Assembly: GCA_026981825.1 (NCBI GenBank)
Contig: JALSID010000419.1
Coordinates: forward strand, 1 to 39,089
Direction: 5' to 3'
From: Planctomycetota bacterium
GTDB lineage: Bacteria > Planctomycetota > Planctomycetia > JALXBF01
DNA: 39,089 nucleotides
In this document: in pieces, positions 9,497-20,400 of the stretch
Position numbering within the stretch: position 1 is the first letter of the stretch
How the letters are laid out: each line of letters starts with the position of its first letter
The notes under the pieces: generated by a model
Told to the model about the DNA's origin: nothing
Database searches by the model: none
What the model saw: only the letters and a program-made list of their open reading frames with translations
Translations under genes and position numbers: made by a program

Positions 9497-11047
9497 TTAA
9501 GAACCGGGAGCGGTTGGTTCCAGTCGGACCAGGGCGTAGTGACCGTCGACGATTTCAAGAACTGAGAAGGTCCGCGTCAACCTGAGCCAGTAGCGATCGC
9601 CGCCGGGCACGGCGTGCACGCTCTCGTACAGCTCCACAGCCGCCGTGGCACCGTGGTCTGCGTAGAAGCGAAGCAGCTCAAGGGGGGAACGAATCGGCTT
9701 GTCGTTTTCCCGCCACTTGGCCGCCCACATGCGCACATCCTCGCTGCGGTGGGCGACCGCGTAGCCGCGCCGGTCCGCATAGAACAGCACGGGGGCAGCG
9801 GCGACGATCAGTTCATCGCGGTCCGTGTGGCGGCGGACCGCAGCGGCCGCCTCAAGCACAGACCGCCATTCCTCTGGAATGCGGCGTGCGCTCCTGTAGA
9901 CATGACCCGCAACGAGAGGGGTCGTGATCAATCCCAACGCGGTTGCAAGCGCAACGCCCCACCTGACTTTGCCCCTGGCCCACCCAGGCCGGCGGAAATC
10001 TGCGCCCCATACGGCGGCCATGACGGCAGGGGGAACCAACAAAAGGTAGTAGTGCTCGTGATCCGCTTTGCGTAACAGCAGCGGCACAAACAGGACGAGC
10101 CCGGCGCACCAGCCGCGGAGAAACGAGGAGCGTCGGAAAGCGCCCGCTCCCACCCCAAGCAGAGCCAGCAAGGTCAAGCCGGGCCCGAGCGTCCGCCAGC
10201 CGATGCGGTAGACAAGTTCGCCGACAAGCTTCGTGACACCGCGTTCTCCGTGAGGAAGCCACTTCTGCACCGACCAGAACCCCTCCGACGGCCCTTGGCC
10301 CGAGGCCACCGCGTGGACGTACCAGCAACTGCCCAAAACGAACGCGGCCACGACCGCACAGGCAAAGCGTCCAACCGCGAGGTGAGCGGGGCGCCGTTCC
10401 TCACGTGCCTGCCACACGATAAAGAGCATGCTTACCAGCAACCACGCGCAGGTGCCTTTCGTCAGGATCGCCGCCAGCAACGCCACGCCCGCCACCACGA
10501 GCCTGGGTAGCGTGGCTCTGGCGCCGTACGCGATCGCCCCCGCCACAGCGCCCGTTCCGCACAGAAGCATCAAAGCATCGGGTTGGACGGCTCGACCGTA
10601 ACGCAACGAAACAGGAGTGAGCAGGAAAAGCAACGCTCCCAGCGTCGGTTGCCAGGCCGTGCGTAGCTCATGGCGTAGGATCCACCAGAGCAAACAGGCC
10701 GTAAGCACGGTGCACGCGGAAGACACCAGCCGTCCCGTGCCGTCCACCGGCAGACCGGTAAGTGTGGAGGCGACCGCGACGAGTCCCTCGTACAGGGGGA
10801 ACTCGAGCATGTAGTACGCCGGAAATGGCCCTACATCGATCGTCGGGTACAGGAGGGAACCACCGCGCTGCAGGTTCCTGGCCACCATGGCCGTATGGCA
10901 CTGGCGGTCGACATAGCCATCCAGGAGAGGTTGATCGTAGCCCGGCACGAAGAGCGCTATGCCGACCAGAATGAGCAGTCCCACGGCAAGCGCATCGCGG
11001 CCCCCTGCAACAAACTTGGCCGGATTGGCCACCGCTACCGTCGGCAT
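9497..11047 (-). CDS. ArnT/PMT-like (GT39-type) integral membrane glycosyltransferase
   Basis: 516 aa, many TM segments, early acidic loop (GYDQPLLDGYVDRQCHTAMVARNL), GRAVQPDALMLLCGT, KGTCAWLL; typical PMT_2 layout. Confidence 0.8.
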   Translation of the reverse strand: MPTVAVANPAKFVAGGRDALAVGLLILVGIALFVPGYDQPLLDGYVDRQCHTAMVARNLQRGGSLLYPTIDVGPFPAYYMLEFPLYEGLVAVASTLTGLPVDGTGRLVSSACTVLTACLLWWILRHELRTAWQPTLGALLFLLTPVSLRYGRAVQPDALMLLCGTGAVAGAIAYGARATLPRLVVAGVALLAAILTKGTCAWLLVSMLFIVWQAREERRPAHLAVGRFACAVVAAFVLGSCWYVHAVASGQGPSEGFWSVQKWLPHGERGVTKLVGELVYRIGWRTLGPGLTLLALLGVGAGAFRRSSFLRGWCAGLVLFVPLLLRKADHEHYYLLLVPPAVMAAVWGADFRRPGWARGKVRWGVALATALGLITTPLVAGHVYRSARRIPEEWRSVLEAAAAVRRHTDRDELIVAAAPVLFYADRRGYAVAHRSEDVRMWAAKWRENDKPIRSPLELLRFYADHGATAAVELYESVHAVPGGDRYWLRLTRTFSVLEIVDGHYALVRLEPTAPGS

Positions 11048-11149
11048 CTGGGATCCGTCCCTGCTATCTCGCTCCGTCGGATGGGTTCGCTCGGCCAGAT
11101 CCCAGGCTTATCCCAAAAGGCACGCCTGCACAAGGCCGCCTCCGGCGGA

Positions 11150-12694
11150 TCACACCTCCTGGCGGAGCAGGTTGGTTGCCGCGGCCATGATCTTCTCTTC
11201 GGTGGCCTCCTCGCGAGAGAACTCGGCGGTCTTCTCCCCCTCGCAGAGCACCAGGATTCGATCACACACGGAAAGCAGCTCGGGAAGTTCGCTGGACGTC
11301 ATGATGATCCCCAGCCCACGGCGGGCAAGTTGATCCATCAGCACATAGATCTCCGCCTTCGCTCCCACATCGATGCCTCGCGTTGGTTCGTCCAGGAGCA
11401 GGACACGCGGTTTCGTGAGCAACCAGCGGGCCAGGATGCACTTCTGCTGGTTCCCCCCACTCAAACTCGTCACCGGAGCGTCGAGACCGGCGTATTTGAT
11501 GCTCAGCTCCCTTGCTACCCCCTCAGCGGTCGTCCGTTCCCGAGCGGCCGGCACGACGCCAAGTTGGGCGAGCTGCCGAAGAGCTGCCATGGTTATGTTC
11601 TCCCCAACCGACAGCTCGGGGAACAGCCCCTGTCGCTTGCGGTCCTCGGCAACGAAGGCGATTCCCTCTTTCATAGCGTCAAGAGGGCTGCGGATCTCGA
11701 GGACACGACCATCCAGACGAACCTCTCCGATTGGACGGACAGGGGTCGCTCCGAACAACCCTTCGAGCAGCTCCGTTCTCCCCGCTCCCAACAGGCCGGC
11801 AACTCCGAGGATTTCCCCCCGGCGCAACGTAAACGTCACGTCGTTTACCCAGGGGCGTCCGTTTGCGCGGGGCATGGGGACGGTGAAGTGCTCCACTTCC
11901 AGCAGAGGCTCGCCCGGACTGCGCGGTTCATCGAAGTGGAGGGAAGCGATCTGCCGTCCGACCATCAGCGAAACGACCTCCTCGGGCGTCGTCTCTGCCC
12001 GCCGCATCGTGCGGATATGGTGACCGTCTCGCAGGACCGTGATGCGATCGGCAATCGCAAAGACCTCGGCCATCTTGTGAGAAATGTACAGGATAGCTAC
12101 CCCCTTCGACTTGAGTTCGCGGATAACACGGAATAGCTTTTCGACTTCCGCCTCGCTTAGGGCCGAGGTCGGTTCGTCCATGATCAGCACAGCGGTTTTC
12201 AGGCTCAGCGCGCGGGCGATCTCCACAAGCTGCTGGTCGCCAACGCGTAGGTGAGAGACCTCGATCGAGGGATCGATTTCGGCGCCCAACTGCGCGAAGA
12301 CCTGGGCCGCTTCCTGTTCCATCCGCCGGTCGTCCAGCAGTCCCCACCCCCTGCGCAGTTCTCGGCCCAGGAAGATGTTGGCGGCGGCGGAAAGATGCTC
12401 CACCAGGTTCAGTTCCTGGTAGATGATGCTGATCCCCGCGTGCTCGGCATCGCGGGGCCCGCTGAACCGAACCGGCTCACCGTTCACGTAGAGCTGGCCG
12501 GTGTAGTCGGTGATCGCACCACCGAGAATCTTCATGAGGGTCGATTTGCCCGCTCCGTTCTCGCCCACGACCGCGTGCACTTCGGCCGGGTACACGTCGA
12601 GATCGACGCCATCGAGGGCCACCGTGCCACCGAATCTCTTCCCGATCCCGCGCGCGCGGACGATAGGAATAGGCCGGTCGGTTGCTAACGTCAT
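11150..12694 (-). CDS. sugar ABC transporter ATP-binding protein (RbsA/MglA-like, two fused nucleotide-binding domains)
   Basis: GENGAGKSTLMKIL Walker A, LSLKTAVLIMDEPTSALSEAEV Walker B, second domain GLLGAGRTELLEGLFG, LSGGNQQKCILARWLLTKPRVLLLDEPTRGIDVGAKAEIY. Confidence 0.95.
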   Translation of the reverse strand: MTLATDRPIPIVRARGIGKRFGGTVALDGVDLDVYPAEVHAVVGENGAGKSTLMKILGGAITDYTGQLYVNGEPVRFSGPRDAEHAGISIIYQELNLVEHLSAAANIFLGRELRRGWGLLDDRRMEQEAAQVFAQLGAEIDPSIEVSHLRVGDQQLVEIARALSLKTAVLIMDEPTSALSEAEVEKLFRVIRELKSKGVAILYISHKMAEVFAIADRITVLRDGHHIRTMRRAETTPEEVVSLMVGRQIASLHFDEPRSPGEPLLEVEHFTVPMPRANGRPWVNDVTFTLRRGEILGVAGLLGAGRTELLEGLFGATPVRPIGEVRLDGRVLEIRSPLDAMKEGIAFVAEDRKRQGLFPELSVGENITMAALRQLAQLGVVPAARERTTAEGVARELSIKYAGLDAPVTSLSGGNQQKCILARWLLTKPRVLLLDEPTRGIDVGAKAEIYVLMDQLARRGLGIIMTSSELPELLSVCDRILVLCEGEKTAEFSREEATEEKIMAAATNLLRQEV

Positions 12695-12952
12695 GGGCGG
12701 CAGCTCTCCCTTTCAGTCCAATGGTGATTCTAAAGGCCACCATGAGGCGAAGCCGGCCGGGCTCTCCCACAGCCCCAGGGCAGCCTGTACAGTGGCCCGC
12801 GTGATGGAGCAGGCCGGTCGTGTCGGGTCATCGCGACTTGCGCCGGACCTACGCTCGGCCGAATCACCGCCGTTGGCCGTTGCGAATGGCACGGGATTCG
12901 GCCCAACCTACACTTTATTCGAATAAGTGCACCCGCGCAAGTGAGAGTACCG

Positions 12953-14200
12953 ATGCGGAACGACACATTTGACGAGAGTTTCCCGGCGGAATGGGACGAT
13001 CCGTTCGAAATTGACGTGGCGCAGCGAGTCCGCCGACTGCCCCCATACCTGTTCGCCAAGATCAACGAACTCATGTACCGGAAACGGCGTGCGGGGGATG
13101 ATGTGATCGATCTCGGCATGGGTAATCCTACCGACGCCCCCGATCCACGCATCATCGAAAAGCTGTGCCAGGCAGCTCACGACCCCCGGAACCATCGGTA
13201 CATGCCAAGCAGGGGGCTGTACAACCTGCGCCGCGATGTTGCGGCCCGCTACGAACGGCTCTACGGCGTCCACCTGGACCCGGAAACGGAAGTGATCGCA
13301 ACTATCGGCTCCAAGGAAGGCTTCAGTCACCTCTGCCTGGCCCTGCTCGGTCCCGGCGACACCGCCATCGTGCCCGCTCCCTCCTACCCAGTCCACGTCT
13401 ACGGCGTTGTCCTCGCTGCAGCGAACGTGATCTCCCTCGACGTCACGCAACCCGAGCAGTTCCTGAGCAACGTTGCGACCGTCTGCGAACACCTCTACCC
13501 ACGCCCCAAAGTGCTGATCCTCAATTTCCCCCACAACCCGACCACGACGGTCGTGGAACCCGACTTCTTCCAGGATGTCGTGCGCCTTGCGAAACAGTAC
13601 AACCTGTACGTGATCCATGACTTTGCCTACGCCGATATCTGCTTCGATGGATACCGGGCGCCCAGCTTCCTGTCCGTGCCGGGCGCCAAGGAGATCGGCG
13701 TAGAGTTCACGACCATGTCCAAGGGTTTCAACATGGCCGGATGGCGGCTCGGCTTCTGCTGCGGCAACGCTGAGATCATCCGGGCGCTGGCCACGATCAA
13801 GGGCTACTACGACTACGGGATCTTCGCGCCCATCCAAATCGCGGCCATCATTGCGATGCGGCATTGCGAGGACGCTGTAGAACGGCAGCGGCTCGTGTAC
13901 CAGCGACGGCGTAACGTACTGTGCGCCGGGTTACAGCGACTCGGCTGGGAAGTTACCCCCCCGAAAGCAACGATGTTCGTCTGGGTGCGCATCCCGGAAC
14001 CGTGGCGGTCGCAAATGGGTTCGATCGACTTCGCCCTCAAGCTGCTCAAAGAAGCAAACGTGGCCGTCTCTCCCGGTCGGGGCTTCGGACCCGCCGGCGA
14101 AGGCTACCTGCGGCTCGCCCTGGTCGAGAACGAACATCGGCTCCGCCAGGCGATCCGACAGATCGGACGCTGCCTGCGGCCCCAAGCCAGTCTGACCTGA
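12953..14200 (+). CDS. pyridoxal-phosphate aminotransferase class I/II, AlaC (YfdZ)-like
   Basis: [90 protein letters not shown] (PLP lysine region); alternative GTG start at 12941. Confidence 0.92.
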   Translation: MRNDTFDESFPAEWDDPFEIDVAQRVRRLPPYLFAKINELMYRKRRAGDDVIDLGMGNPTDAPDPRIIEKLCQAAHDPRNHRYMPSRGLYNLRRDVAARYERLYGVHLDPETEVIATIGSKEGFSHLCLALLGPGDTAIVPAPSYPVHVYGVVLAAANVISLDVTQPEQFLSNVATVCEHLYPRPKVLILNFPHNPTTTVVEPDFFQDVVRLAKQYNLYVIHDFAYADICFDGYRAPSFLSVPGAKEIGVEFTTMSKGFNMAGWRLGFCCGNAEIIRALATIKGYYDYGIFAPIQIAAIIAMRHCEDAVERQRLVYQRRRNVLCAGLQRLGWEVTPPKATMFVWVRIPEPWRSQMGSIDFALKLLKEANVAVSPGRGFGPAGEGYLRLALVENEHRLRQAIRQIGRCLRPQASLT

Positions 14201-14311
14201 TCAGGGCCTTCCTCCGCCATCAACTGCGGTCCTCCACGCACACAGGTGAGATGCAGGGATGTTCCGGTGGGGGCTGGGAGCGGTGCGACTGGTCGGGCGG
14301 GTAAGGAGCGG

Positions 14312-17300
14312 TTAGAGCCGGTCTGTGTCCAGGAACGCGCGGACGAATTGCACCGGATGCATCGTACGCCACTCGGTGAGGTCACGGATCTGTGAGCGGC
14401 ACGAGAAACCTGGGGCGCAGATGATGTCCCACGAAGAACGACGGAGACGCTCGAACAGATCGCGCCGGGCGATCGTCACACTCAATTCGTAGTGGCGTCG
14501 TTCGTAGCCGAAGAACCCGGCCATGCCGCAACAGCCGGAGCCAAGCGGAATCACCTCCGTCTCCGGTACCACTCGAAGCAGCTCCACGGTGGCATCGATG
14601 CCTGCCAGCGCCTTTTGATGGCAATGTCCGTGGACCGTGACGCGGTGGCGCGAAGGCCGGAAACGGAGCTGCTGCGCAGCAAGCAACTTCACCAACCATT
14701 CCTCGACGAGATAGGTGTGGGCTGCCACGTGTTCGGCCGCGCGGCCTAGCCCCAGATCGAGGTACTCGTCGCGGAACGTGAGCACGCAGCTCGGTTCCAC
14801 CCCCACGATCACGGTGCGCTCGTCGGCGATCTCTCGGTGAAGGGCAAGCACGTTCCTGCGCGCTCGCTGGGCGAACCGACGCGTAAACCCCTTGGAGAGC
14901 TCGACCCGACCGCAGCACCGCACCGGTGCCAGCTCCACGTGACACCCGGCGGCCCCCAGCAGTTCGACCGTCGCTCGCAGCACGTCCGGTTCGAAGTAGG
15001 AGGCAAAGCAGTCGGCCAGAATCAGAACGCGCTGCCCACCATCGCGCCTCCTCGCTCGAGTCGTCCGCTGCTGGGCAGTCGATCGGAACCAACGGCGGAA
15101 GGATTGCCCGGCGAACTTCGGCAGCGGACGGCGAATATCCACCCCCCCGGCCCACTCCATCAAGACGCGCAGCCAGGACCAGGTGCTCAACCGATTGATC
15201 ATTCCGGGGAAGTACTGCGCGACTCGGTTAAGCCCTGCCAGGTTCGCCAGCACGTAGTCCGCCACCGGCCGCCTCCTCCGCTCGTAATAGGCAGCCAGAA
15301 ACTCGCTTTTCAGCGCGGCCATATCCACGTTGGCCGGGCACTCGGCCTTGCAGCCCTTGCACATCAGACAGAGGTCCAGGGCCTCGTACAACCGCTCGTC
15401 CACAAGGCCGTCTTGGTTGAGAGCTCCCGTGAGCGCAGCGCGGAGCAGATTGGCCCGTCCCCTCGTACTGTGCATCTCCTCGAGAGTGACCATGTACGAG
15501 GGGCACATTGTCCCGGAGGAAAGCTTTCGGCATGCACCCGCCCCCATACAGGCGTCCACCGCTCCTCCCAGACCCTCCTGCCGGTGGAACCGGAATTCGG
15601 TTGAGACCGGCGAAGGCGATGCCGACGCAAACTTGCGGAGGTGATGACGCATGTCGGGTCCATCCACGATCTTGCCCGGATTGAGCAAGCTGTCCGGATC
15701 GAACGCTCGCTTTATCCGGCGAAACGCGTCGTACAACCGTGGCCCGAACAGGCGACGATTGAACTCCGAACGCGCCAGCCCGTCCCCATGTTCGCCGCTA
15801 AATGCCCCCTCGAATTCCAGGACCAGCTCCACCACTTCCTGGGCAATCTGCCTCATCCGGTCCACCTCAACTGGATCGCGCAGATCCAGCAGGGGCCGGA
15901 TATGCAAACAGCCCACACTGGCGTGCCCGTAGAACGATCCCGTGGTCTCGTGCCGCTCCAGTATCTGTCGGAACCGCCTGACGAATTCGGGCAGCTTCTC
16001 CGGTACTACGGCTGTATCCTCCACGAAGCCAACCGGCTTGCGCCGTCCCGGCATGCTGTAGAGCAGCGCCACGCCGGTCTTGCGCAGCGCCCAAATGGCG
16101 TCCATTTCGGCCGGATCAAGCGTGGGGGTCCCGGCCACACACCCCCGCAGCTTCGTCGCAAGAGCAGCGGTCCCGTGCACGCGTTCGCGGACTTCGTGGT
16201 CGGTCTGGCCGGCATATTCCACGACGAGCACCGTGTCCGGGTCCCCTGCGAGCACACGCCTGTGGCGGGCCGCCTCAAGGTTACCCTGCGCCAGCTCGAG
16301 AATCATTCGATCGAGACACTCGACCGCCGACGGCCCTGTTTCGAGCAGGGGAACAACAGCCTCAAGGGCAGCGATCAGGTCGTCGAACTGAAGGAGCACC
16401 AGGCCACGCACAGGGGGTCGAGGGGACAGGTGCAGCGTAGCCTCGGTGACAATCGCCAGTGTCCCCTCGGAGCCGACCACGAGGCGGGCCAAGTTCCAGG
16501 GCTGACGGGGGTCGGGAAGCGGCATGCGACTGGGAACCGGGAACGGATACGTAGAAAGAGGGTCCGCTCCCTGTGCGATCTCCATCGACCGCAGCATCTC
16601 GTCCAGGTTGTACCCGCTCACCCGCCGCAAAACCTTCGGATAACGGGCGCGGATCTCGTTGGCTTCCGTGCGCAGCACATCGAGCACCGCTCGGCAAATG
16701 TCGCCTTCTCGGCCCCCCGTCTGAGCCAACTGCTCCCACTCTCGACGGGAGATCGGTGTGAACCGGGTCTCGGTCCCGTCGCTCAGGACCACGTCAAGCT
16801 CAAGGACATGGTCCACCGTTTTGCCGTACAGGACGGAACGAGCGCCGGCGGAGTTGTTCCCGATCATCCCCCCTATGTTGGCGCGGTTGCTGGTTGCCAC
16901 GTCCGGGCCAAATTCGAGGCCGTAGGGAGCCAGGAACGCGTTGAGCTGATCCAACACCACGCCCGGTTGGACTCGAACGACCCTCCGGTCCGCGTCTAGA
17001 CTGACAATTCGATTCATGTACTTGGAGAAGTCGATGATTACCGCTTCTCCGACCGTTTGACCGGACAGGCTCGTACCCGCACCGCGGGGCAGAAGTGGAA
17101 TCCCCTGGTCGGCGCACAGTCTCACCACCCGGACGACGTCAGCAGCATCCCGGGGAACGACCACGCCGATGGGCTCGATCTGATAGATGGACGCATCCGT
17201 GGAGTAAAGGACGCGGCTGGCACGGTCGAAGCGAACTTCTCCTCGAATCTCCCGCTTCAGCGTGCGGATAAACGCTTCTCGCCGAATTGGGCTGAGCTTA

Positions 17301-17314
17301 GTCCGGCGGTTCAC
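14312..17314 (-). CDS. FAD-linked oxidase (GlcD/D-lactate dehydrogenase-like) fused to Fe-S/CCG-domain C-terminal half
   Basis: VVVPRDAADVVRVVRLCADQGIPLLPRGAGTSLSGQTVG FAD-binding; YGHASVGCLHIRPLLDL; CLMCKGCKAECPANVDMAALKSEFLA Fe-S motif; HGHCHQKAL...GSGCCGMAGFFGYE CCG motif; 1000 aa. Confidence 0.95.
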   Translation of the reverse strand: MNRRTKLSPIRREAFIRTLKREIRGEVRFDRASRVLYSTDASIYQIEPIGVVVPRDAADVVRVVRLCADQGIPLLPRGAGTSLSGQTVGEAVIIDFSKYMNRIVSLDADRRVVRVQPGVVLDQLNAFLAPYGLEFGPDVATSNRANIGGMIGNNSAGARSVLYGKTVDHVLELDVVLSDGTETRFTPISRREWEQLAQTGGREGDICRAVLDVLRTEANEIRARYPKVLRRVSGYNLDEMLRSMEIAQGADPLSTYPFPVPSRMPLPDPRQPWNLARLVVGSEGTLAIVTEATLHLSPRPPVRGLVLLQFDDLIAALEAVVPLLETGPSAVECLDRMILELAQGNLEAARHRRVLAGDPDTVLVVEYAGQTDHEVRERVHGTAALATKLRGCVAGTPTLDPAEMDAIWALRKTGVALLYSMPGRRKPVGFVEDTAVVPEKLPEFVRRFRQILERHETTGSFYGHASVGCLHIRPLLDLRDPVEVDRMRQIAQEVVELVLEFEGAFSGEHGDGLARSEFNRRLFGPRLYDAFRRIKRAFDPDSLLNPGKIVDGPDMRHHLRKFASASPSPVSTEFRFHRQEGLGGAVDACMGAGACRKLSSGTMCPSYMVTLEEMHSTRGRANLLRAALTGALNQDGLVDERLYEALDLCLMCKGCKAECPANVDMAALKSEFLAAYYERRRRPVADYVLANLAGLNRVAQYFPGMINRLSTWSWLRVLMEWAGGVDIRRPLPKFAGQSFRRWFRSTAQQRTTRARRRDGGQRVLILADCFASYFEPDVLRATVELLGAAGCHVELAPVRCCGRVELSKGFTRRFAQRARRNVLALHREIADERTVIVGVEPSCVLTFRDEYLDLGLGRAAEHVAAHTYLVEEWLVKLLAAQQLRFRPSRHRVTVHGHCHQKALAGIDATVELLRVVPETEVIPLGSGCCGMAGFFGYERRHYELSVTIARRDLFERLRRSSWDIICAPGFSCRSQIRDLTEWRTMHPVQFVRAFLDTDRL

Positions 17315-17434
17315 CTTGGCAATGCCCTGAGCACAGGTCCGTGCATTTTAAGCGGACAAGCCCGTGCTTGCTGACCCCCAGAATCAAAGCTGTCCAAGCC
17401 ACCGACCCAGCGCCTGGTATGCCCACCGATCCCC

Positions 17435-20400
17435 TCAATCGTTGCCACGACGTCTGCCTTGGTGGCGAAAACGGGCGCGGACCTCGGCCGCATCGCGAGC
17501 AGCACCAAGCGCCACAAGCAAGCCGGTAACCGGCCGTCCCCTCGCAGAGAAATACTTGCCCACGCATAGAAGCACGGTCCCGTCGGTGCTGAAGCATAGG
17601 TCGTGAGCGACAAACTTGCCCACCGGAGCACCCATCTGGAGCCCAACCAGCCTGCGGCCGCCGGCAGTTTCCACCACGCACAACAAACCGTTCTCGTAGT
17701 GGACCGCTAACAAGGACTCCTCCGGTGCAAACGCCAGCGCACATACGGCCCTGTCCGTGGCAGCCACGTAGCAGTGGGAGTGCAGATCATACCCATCCAG
17801 GATTTCAACCGGACCGTTGGCATACCCGACCGCCAAGTACCTCCCCGTGCCACTGAGCTCTATCTTCGTAGGGCGGCTCCGGGTGTCACGCCAGGCGGCA
17901 ATACGGCCGGCCACGACATCTATGACCCCAACCCGAGCATTGGACCGCCAGTACACCTGGCGACCGTTAGGGCTGACGAGCACTTGTCCGATTACGTCGC
18001 TCAACGGGTCCCGTAACACCCTGAACCGCCGCTCACCGCTGCCGCACTCGACCACCAGCTCCGCATCCTGCCCATAGGCATAGACGACTCCCCCCGCACT
18101 CGCCGCCACATCGGTCGCTTCCGAACCTGTGCGTATGGCCAGGCCATTCAGGCTGGCTGCGCGTTGGGAGTGACGATGGAGGTTGGCGTACTGGTCCACC
18201 CAGCGGGCCGAGGTCACATCGCCGAACACCCAGTGTGCCGCGATCCGACCCGGCCCAGGCGACGCCGCCCAAAGCCGCTCGATCGGGATGTGTCGCAAGC
18301 CCCCCCATCCAGACATCCATATCCCCCCATCGTCCGAGACAACCCGCGCGGAGATCGCATCCGGGACCCGCCGCACCCGTAGCACCCGCGCGGCGTCCAG
18401 ATCCCACACCCGGATAACCCCGTCCGCACAGGTGGTGAAGACCAGATCCTTCGCCGACAGGTAGGCAATGTCCCAGACGCGGCCCGGATGGACGAAGGCG
18501 GCCTTCAGCACTCCCAACCGCAGATCCCGTACCCAGACTGTCCCCTCCCGACCGGCGGTCAGCAGTTCGTTGTCCATGCCGGCGGACAGGGCCGTCACCG
18601 CTCGACCATGCCAACCGGCCAGGTCCACGCTAATGCCCTGCTCGGGATCCTCGAACCGAACCCTGCCCGAGCTCACCCCCATCGCCATCTGCTCACCGGC
18701 CACCGTCCGCGCCACCACGAACTTCTCCTCGCGGCCAGGCGTTTCAACCAACTGAAGCTCATCACCCCCCGGACGCCATAACCAGATATGTTCGTCGCAC
18801 GTCACAAGTACCCGACCGTCGGTCGGCCGAATGTCCAGCGTCTGCACCGGTGACTCCACGTCCACCACCCGCTTCACTCTGCCGCCCCTGCCAAGGACGA
18901 CAAGCTTACCCCCTTGCGTGCCGGCCACCACACGCTGTTGCTCCCGTAACCAGACCAGCGGAAACACGGCCTCGTCGCTTATGCGCGTCTCCCATAGGCG
19001 GCGCCGTTCCGCAACCGACCAGCCATGTACCGACCCCGCATCGTCAGCCCAGAAAACCATCGTGCCCCGGTCGTCGAAGCAAATACCGTTGGTCTCCGGC
19101 CCTCCGGCCGACAGTTCACCGACTAACTCGCCGTCCCGAACACGCCATAACCGAGTGGCCCCGTCCTTGCCTGTGCTGGCCAGGAACCGCCCATCCGGAC
19201 CGAGGGCGATTTCGTAGGCGTCCCCGGTGTGGGCCTTGATTTGAGCGAGCGGTGCGTTCAACACCCCGTCCCCCAGAACACCGAGCACCCACGGCGACGC
19301 ACCGTCCAGCTCTCCCCGCTGGGACCGCCGGGCGTGTTCAAACGCGCCGAGGGGATCCGCATTCCAAAAGCTCCCCACAGCATCCAGGGCCGCCGCCGGA
19401 AAAGGCGGGTCACTCGAGGCACGGTGGTTCTGCCAAGGCAAGATCGAAGCCAACCCAAGGCATACCAGAGCCCCCCAAAGCCAAAGTCGCGGATGGCGGC
19501 GCAGGAAACCCACCGCAGCTCGCGCCCATCGGCGGCCATATGCCGGCCAGAACGCACGATCGTCTCGATCAACCTCGAGCCAGCCTTCGAGGTCCCGGAC
19601 CAACTCGGGACAGTTACGATAGCGGTCCTGCGGGTTCTTGGCGAGACACTTCAGCACGATCACTTCCAGTTCGGGAGGATAGCTAACATCGATCTCGGTT
19701 GGTCTTTTCGCCGGCGCAGTCTCCAGCAGCCACAGGCTTTCCGCAAGCGACCGCCCTACGAAGGGCAAGCGACCGGTGGTGAAGTGATAGAGCATGGCGC
19801 CGATCGCATGGATGTCCGCAGTCATCCCGACCCTCGAAGTCGTTGAAATCTGTTCGGGCGCCATATAGGCGGGGGTACCGAGCAGTTGTCCAACCAGGGT
19901 TAGCTCCATGTTGGGTTCGGAAAGCCCCCACGCCAGCCCAAAGTCGGCGATGGTCACGTGTCCGTGCTCGTCCAACAGCAGATTCGACGGCTTCAAGTCC
20001 CGATGCACGATCCCCTGCAGGTGGAAAGCGTGAGCCGATTCAGCAACCTCGATCATCAGTCGGACCGCTTCCCGCTTCGACTGCCAGTGCGGCAACCGGC
20101 GGTCCGCCAGCGTGGTTCCCTCCACGAGGTCCATCACGAAGTACCACACACTGCCGAGACGGCCCCAGTCGAGTAGTCGCACCACCCCCGGATGCTTGAG
20201 TTTGGACAGCAGACGAATCTCGTTCTTGAACCGTTCCAGTCCGGTCAGCGAAGCAAGCTCGGTGTCGAGGATCTTCACCGCTACAAGACGGACCTGCTCG
20301 ACGTCCACGCCGTAATAGACCCGGTTGTTCAGACCCGAGCCGAGGGGGGAATAGCGGCGCAAGATCACCACATTGCCCACCTGGCGGACGGGCGCGCTCT

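Noticed and set aside
10895-12136. 413-aa plus-strand ORF antisense to the ABC ATPase
   Set aside because: Shadow ORF overlapping unambiguous Walker motifs on the minus strand
15641-16999. 452-aa plus-strand ORF antisense to the GlcD/Fe-S fusion
   Set aside because: Shadow ORF for the same reason
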